The translations under genes were made by a program, and so were the position numbers. A stretch of DNA of 9,712 bases, from positions 1 through 9,712 of the forward strand of contig USGM01000117.1 in the NCBI GenBank assembly GCA_900554205.1, written 5' to 3'. Within the stretch, counting starts at the first letter, position 1. Each line of letters starts with the position of its first letter. The stretch comes from an uncultured Lachnospiraceae bacterium (GTDB taxonomy: Bacteria; Bacillota; Clostridia; Lachnospirales; Lachnospiraceae). Below the pieces are notes generated by a model, which saw only the letters and a program-made list of their open reading frames with translations, searched no databases and had not been told where the DNA came from. Positions 7,385 through 9,712 of this stretch are shown here, in pieces.

Positions 7385-7404
7385 AGGAGAAAATGAGATT
7401 ATGA
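7385..7404 (+). promoter_or_regulatory. Ribosome binding site and start region of the S component gene
   Basis: AGGAG (7385-7389) lies 11 nt before the chosen ATG at 7401, somewhat far. A nearer ATG at 7393 opens only a three-codon frame (MRL) whose TGA (7402-7404) overlaps the real start as ATGA. The start at 7401 is the only one giving the long frame, and the Lys-rich N-terminus before the first membrane helix suits it. Confidence 0.45.
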
Positions 7405-8321
7405 AAAAAACAAAAAGCTTCAGCCTGCTGATCGTAGGCGCAGTCCTGCTGATTGCAGGAGTCATCTTTGCAGTTCTTACTTACAATAACAGCTATCAGG
7501 AATCCGTTGCTGTCGGAAAGACATTGAAGGAGGTCAAGGCTCAGATCTCAGAGGCAGAGGAAGGAACCACAGATGTCGATCTGGATGCCCTGAAGGCACA
7601 GCAGTCAGAGCTTTCCGCGGAAAAGCTCCGTCTGGAACGCCCCTATTCCTACGCGCTGATCGTCGTATTTTTGGGCGTTCTGCTGACAATCAAGGGCATC
7701 TATAACGCAGTGCATGGGGTCTACCGTTCCTCCAGACCGGATGTGAAGCGTCTTGCCACTGCCGGACTCATGGCAGCTCTCTGCTACATCGGCTTTGCCT
7801 TCTTCAAGATTGATATTCCGGTCGGCCCGGAAAAGACCGCCTTCCACTTTGGAAATGTGTTCTGTGTGCTTGCCGCGCTGCTGCTCGGCGGATACTGGGG
7901 CGGAATGGCTGGTGCGATCGGCATGACGATCGGAGACCTGACAACCTCCTATGTGACCAGTGCTCCGAAAACCTTCCTGTTAAAGCTCTGCATCGGACTG
8001 ATCGTCGGTTTTGTGGCACATAAGATTTTCAAACTTGACAAAGAGCATTCCGCAAAATACATTACCGGTGTTACCATCCTTTCCTGCGTATGCGGCATGG
8101 CATTTAACGTTGTCGCCGATCCTTTGGTCGGTTACTTCTATAAAATGTATCTTCTGGGAGTTCCGCAGGACATCTCCGCCGCGCTTGCCAAGATCAGCAC
8201 GCTGACTACCGGCGTAAACGCCATCGTCGCCGTGATTGCCGCCTCGATCTTCTATCTTGCACTGCGCCCCGCACTCCGCAAGGCAGGACTGTTCGTTCAG
8301 GTGACACCGGAGGAAAAATAA
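7401..8321 (+). CDS. ECF transporter S component, probable vitamin B6 importer, with N-terminal membrane/coiled-coil extension
   Basis: The 306-residue membrane protein has a C-terminal substrate-binding (S) module of the ECF family (about 117-290), beginning RLATAGLMAALCYIGFAFF and containing GGYWGGMAGAIGMTIGDL (163-180), the small-residue-rich helix pattern typical of S components contacting EcfT. The pyridoxamine kinase starting 10 bp downstream suggests vitamin B6 as substrate, as for predicted PdxU-type S components; a thiamin precursor or another vitamin is possible. Normal S components are about 170-210 residues with six helices. This one carries about 110 extra residues: a first membrane helix (about 7-27), a charged soluble stretch likely to form a coiled coil (about 33-80, e.g. 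LDALKAQQSELSAEKLRLE), and a second helix (about 83-105). No ECF ATPase or EcfT gene is in the window, consistent with a shared (group II) ECF module. Confidence 0.85.
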   Translation: MKKTKSFSLLIVGAVLLIAGVIFAVLTYNNSYQESVAVGKTLKEVKAQISEAEEGTTDVDLDALKAQQSELSAEKLRLERPYSYALIVVFLGVLLTIKGIYNAVHGVYRSSRPDVKRLATAGLMAALCYIGFAFFKIDIPVGPEKTAFHFGNVFCVLAALLLGGYWGGMAGAIGMTIGDLTTSYVTSAPKTFLLKLCIGLIVGFVAHKIFKLDKEHSAKYITGVTILSCVCGMAFNVVADPLVGYFYKMYLLGVPQDISAALAKISTLTTGVNAIVAVIAASIFYLALRPALRKAGLFVQVTPEEK

Positions 8322-8331
8322 GGAATAAGGT

Positions 8332-9174
8332 ATGACGGATTATAAAGAAAAAGAGAGCCGGGGCGGAGTTCCCCGGCTTGCTATGATAAATGCTATTGCT
8401 GGCTTCGGCAGATGCTCCACAACCGTGTCTCTGCCCGTAATCAGTGTTTTGGGGGTACAGGTCTGTCCTGTGCCTACTTCCATTTTGTCCAATCATCTCG
8501 GCTTTCCTGTCTGTCACAGGGACGACTACACTCCCCATATGCAGGCATACATACATGCATGGAAGGATCTGGGGCTGTCCTTTGACGGCCTGTACTGCGG
8601 TTTTCTTGGCAATGAAGAGCAGATCGGCATCGTTGAGGAATTTCTGTCGCTCTTCCACCCTCCGCTCTTTCTTCTCGACCCTGTCATGGGCGACCACGGA
8701 AAGAAATACCGCTCCGTCACCGACTCGCATTGCATGGCGCTCCGCAGACTGTGCAGACACGCGCAGGTTCTGACGCCGAATCTGACCGAAGCCTGTCTGC
8801 TCACCGACACCCCTTATAAGGAAGACGCGTGGTCAGAGGCAGAACTGCAGCTTCTCTGTCAGAAGCTCTCCAAGCTCTGTCCCGGCTCTGTCGTCATCAC
8901 CGGTTTGCACGAAGACGATCACTTCCGGAATATCTGCTGGGAAGACCACATGCAAAAAGCCTGTGTGACCCCCGCAACGGGAAAGTCCCGTCCGGGCACA
9001 GGCGATCTCTTTGCATCGATTCTGGTTGCCGAGCTTCTGCGCGGAAAAGAACTTTTCCCCAGCATACAGAAGGCAGCTGAATTTGTTGCACTCTGCATCC
9101 GCGGCACGGAGGCTGCCGATGTTCCGGTACAGGAGGGCGTTCTTCTCGAAAAATTTCTTCCGAAGCTGCTTTAA
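8332..9174 (+). CDS. pdxK: Pyridoxamine/pyridoxal kinase
   Basis: The 280-residue ribokinase-fold enzyme is predicted to phosphorylate pyridoxamine, pyridoxal or pyridoxine with ATP, trapping imported vitamin B6 for conversion to PLP. Visible blocks: AGFGRCSTTVSLPVISVLG (23-41) and QVCPVPTSILSNHLG (43-57) match the N-terminus of clostridial pyridoxamine kinases; DPVMGDHGKKY (116-126); LTPNLTEACLLT (147-158); and RPGTGDLFASI, with the GTGD anion hole and catalytic Asp225. The QDPSGGAGIQAD-type signature of ThiD hydroxymethylpyrimidine kinases is absent, which favours a B6 substrate. Length is normal. The start has AAGGA (8320-8324) with a 7-nt spacer; the SD overlaps the preceding stop, and the 10-bp gap implies co-transcription with the S component. 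The symbol is by function; some annotators would use pdxY. Codons 9-16 contain a terminator-like stem-loop, listed separately. Confidence 0.92.
   Translation: MTDYKEKESRGGVPRLAMINAIAGFGRCSTTVSLPVISVLGVQVCPVPTSILSNHLGFPVCHRDDYTPHMQAYIHAWKDLGLSFDGLYCGFLGNEEQIGIVEEFLSLFHPPLFLLDPVMGDHGKKYRSVTDSHCMALRRLCRHAQVLTPNLTEACLLTDTPYKEDAWSEAELQLLCQKLSKLCPGSVVITGLHEDDHFRNICWEDHMQKACVTPATGKSRPGTGDLFASILVAELLRGKELFPSIQKAAEFVALCIRGTEAADVPVQEGVLLEKFLPKLL
8356..8378 (+). repeat. GC-rich stem-loop inside the start of the kinase gene
   Basis: AGCCGGGG (8356-8363) and CCCCGGCT (8371-8378) form a perfect 8-bp stem with a 7-nt loop (CGGAGTT), preceded by an A-rich run (8342-8354). It lies about 22 nt after the ATG. 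The following bases (TGCTATG) are not a T run, so it is at best a weak terminator. It could act as a pause, a partial attenuator, or a structure affecting initiation. The encoded residues (SRGGVPRL) precede the conserved fold, so the constraint is probably not on the protein. Confidence 0.45.
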
Positions 9175-9188
9175 GGTCTGACTGTGCT

Positions 9189-9712
9189 TCAGTCCTCAAA
9201 ACGAATTGCGATGCTCCCCATGGCACATTCCGCAGTCAGACTCTTTCCTGCACCGTTGTCGATGTCTCTCTGCATACCGACGCCGTTGTAGTCCTGCCCG
9301 GCAAGGCTGATGTTTCCCATCGTTCCGATCAGATGATAGTTGAAATCCGTCTCACTGCCGGCCAGCCTCAGATCAAGGCTGCCCATGGAGCACTTTACTC
9401 CAGCATCTCCTTTCACCGTTCCCCTCACCGTCATGCCGCCCGCTCCGACCTCTGCATCCAGGTTCTGAACTGTAATGTTGTTCATAGTAATCTGCCCTAT
9501 TCCGACATTCGCCTCCAGCATCTGCGCTGTCAGCTGCTCAGCATTGATCTGTCCCGCGCCCGCCTTCAGCAAAATATGGTCGGCATCCAGACCGCTCACG
9601 TTCATTTTCCCCGCTCCCAGTTCCATGCAGATGTCACTATAATGAAAACTCTCTGGTACATAGAGCGTGATTTTATCGCCCTTTATGTCATTCCACTTCT
9701 GCGATCCTGATG
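9189..9712 (-). CDS. DUF4097-type beta-repeat protein, 5' end outside the window
   Basis: The reading frame stays open from the right edge down to the TGA at 9191-9189, so about 173 C-terminal residues are present and the ATG at 9626 is internal. The visible part is a ladder of similar strands about 20 residues apart: GAGKMNV, GAGQINA, GIGQITM, GAGGMTV, SMGSLDL, TMGNISL and AMGSIAI. Before it, KWNDIKGDKITLYVPESFHY resembles the lead-in to the repeat region in DUF4097 proteins. Such proteins are thought to form right-handed beta-solenoids and often sit with PspC, anti-sigma or DUF1700 genes in envelope-stress loci, but no biochemical role is established. N-terminal membrane segments, if any, would be outside the window. 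It converges on the kinase gene with a 14-bp gap. Confidence 0.75.
   Translation of the reverse strand, partial: SGSQKWNDIKGDKITLYVPESFHYSDICMELGAGKMNVSGLDADHILLKAGAGQINAEQLTAQMLEANVGIGQITMNNITVQNLDAEVGAGGMTVRGTVKGDAGVKCSMGSLDLRLAGSETDFNYHLIGTMGNISLAGQDYNGVGMQRDIDNGAGKSLTAECAMGSIAIRFED

Noticed and set aside
7361..7400. Riboswitch (TPP-like or other) upstream of the vitamin transporter gene
   Set aside because: The predicted leader is about 35 nt and I see no conserved aptamer motif; the preceding sequence is AT-rich promoter DNA.
9175..9194. GACTG/CAGTC hairpin between the convergent kinase and DUF4097 genes as a bidirectional terminator
   Set aside because: It is only 5 bp with no T run on either strand, and partly inside the DUF4097 coding end.
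1..9712. CRISPR array, tRNA/rRNA genes, insertion sequence or transposase
   Set aside because: I saw no regularly spaced repeats, tRNA-like cloverleaf, terminal inverted repeats or transposase motif on either strand.

Overview
The window looks like a piece of a fibre-degrading, Gram-positive Clostridia genome, most likely a gut Lachnospiraceae. This is inferred from the gene families (GH115, GH3 and SGNH esterase without signal peptides, an ECF vitamin transporter S component, a pyridoxamine kinase of the clostridial type), purine-rich ribosome binding sites, and a base composition that looks moderately GC-rich by eye. I cannot name a species.

Layout. Positions 1-148 form a short non-coding left edge with inverted repeats. 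From 7159 down to 149, three minus-strand genes read in the order SGNH-type carbohydrate esterase, GH115 alpha-glucuronidase, GH3 beta-xylosidase, with gaps of 52 and 218 bp. This is a cassette for stripping and hydrolysing decorated xylo-oligosaccharides. The esterase would remove acetyl groups, GH115 would remove (4-O-methyl)glucuronic acid side chains, and GH3 would release xylose or arabinose from the exposed oligosaccharides. None of the three has a recognisable signal peptide, so the work is expected in the cytoplasm after oligosaccharide uptake; no transporter for that uptake lies inside the window.

A divergent regulatory region of about 225 bp (7177-7400) separates the cassette from a plus-strand pair: an ECF transporter S component (7401-8321) with an unusual N-terminal extension and, 10 bp downstream, a pyridoxamine/pyridoxal kinase (8332-9174). 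Together they make a likely vitamin B6 salvage operon: import, then phosphorylation that traps the vitamin. The energising ECF module (EcfA/A'/T) is not here and would be supplied from elsewhere. At the right edge a convergent minus-strand gene encodes a DUF4097-type beta-repeat protein, cut by the window end.

The enzymes belong to known families. The more novel material is the three-part esterase with unassigned flanking domains, the hairpin-plus-coiled-coil extension on the S component, a stem-loop upstream of the ribosome binding site of each of the three xylan genes, a five-codon minicistron overlapping the esterase start, and a terminator-like stem-loop inside the first codons of the kinase.
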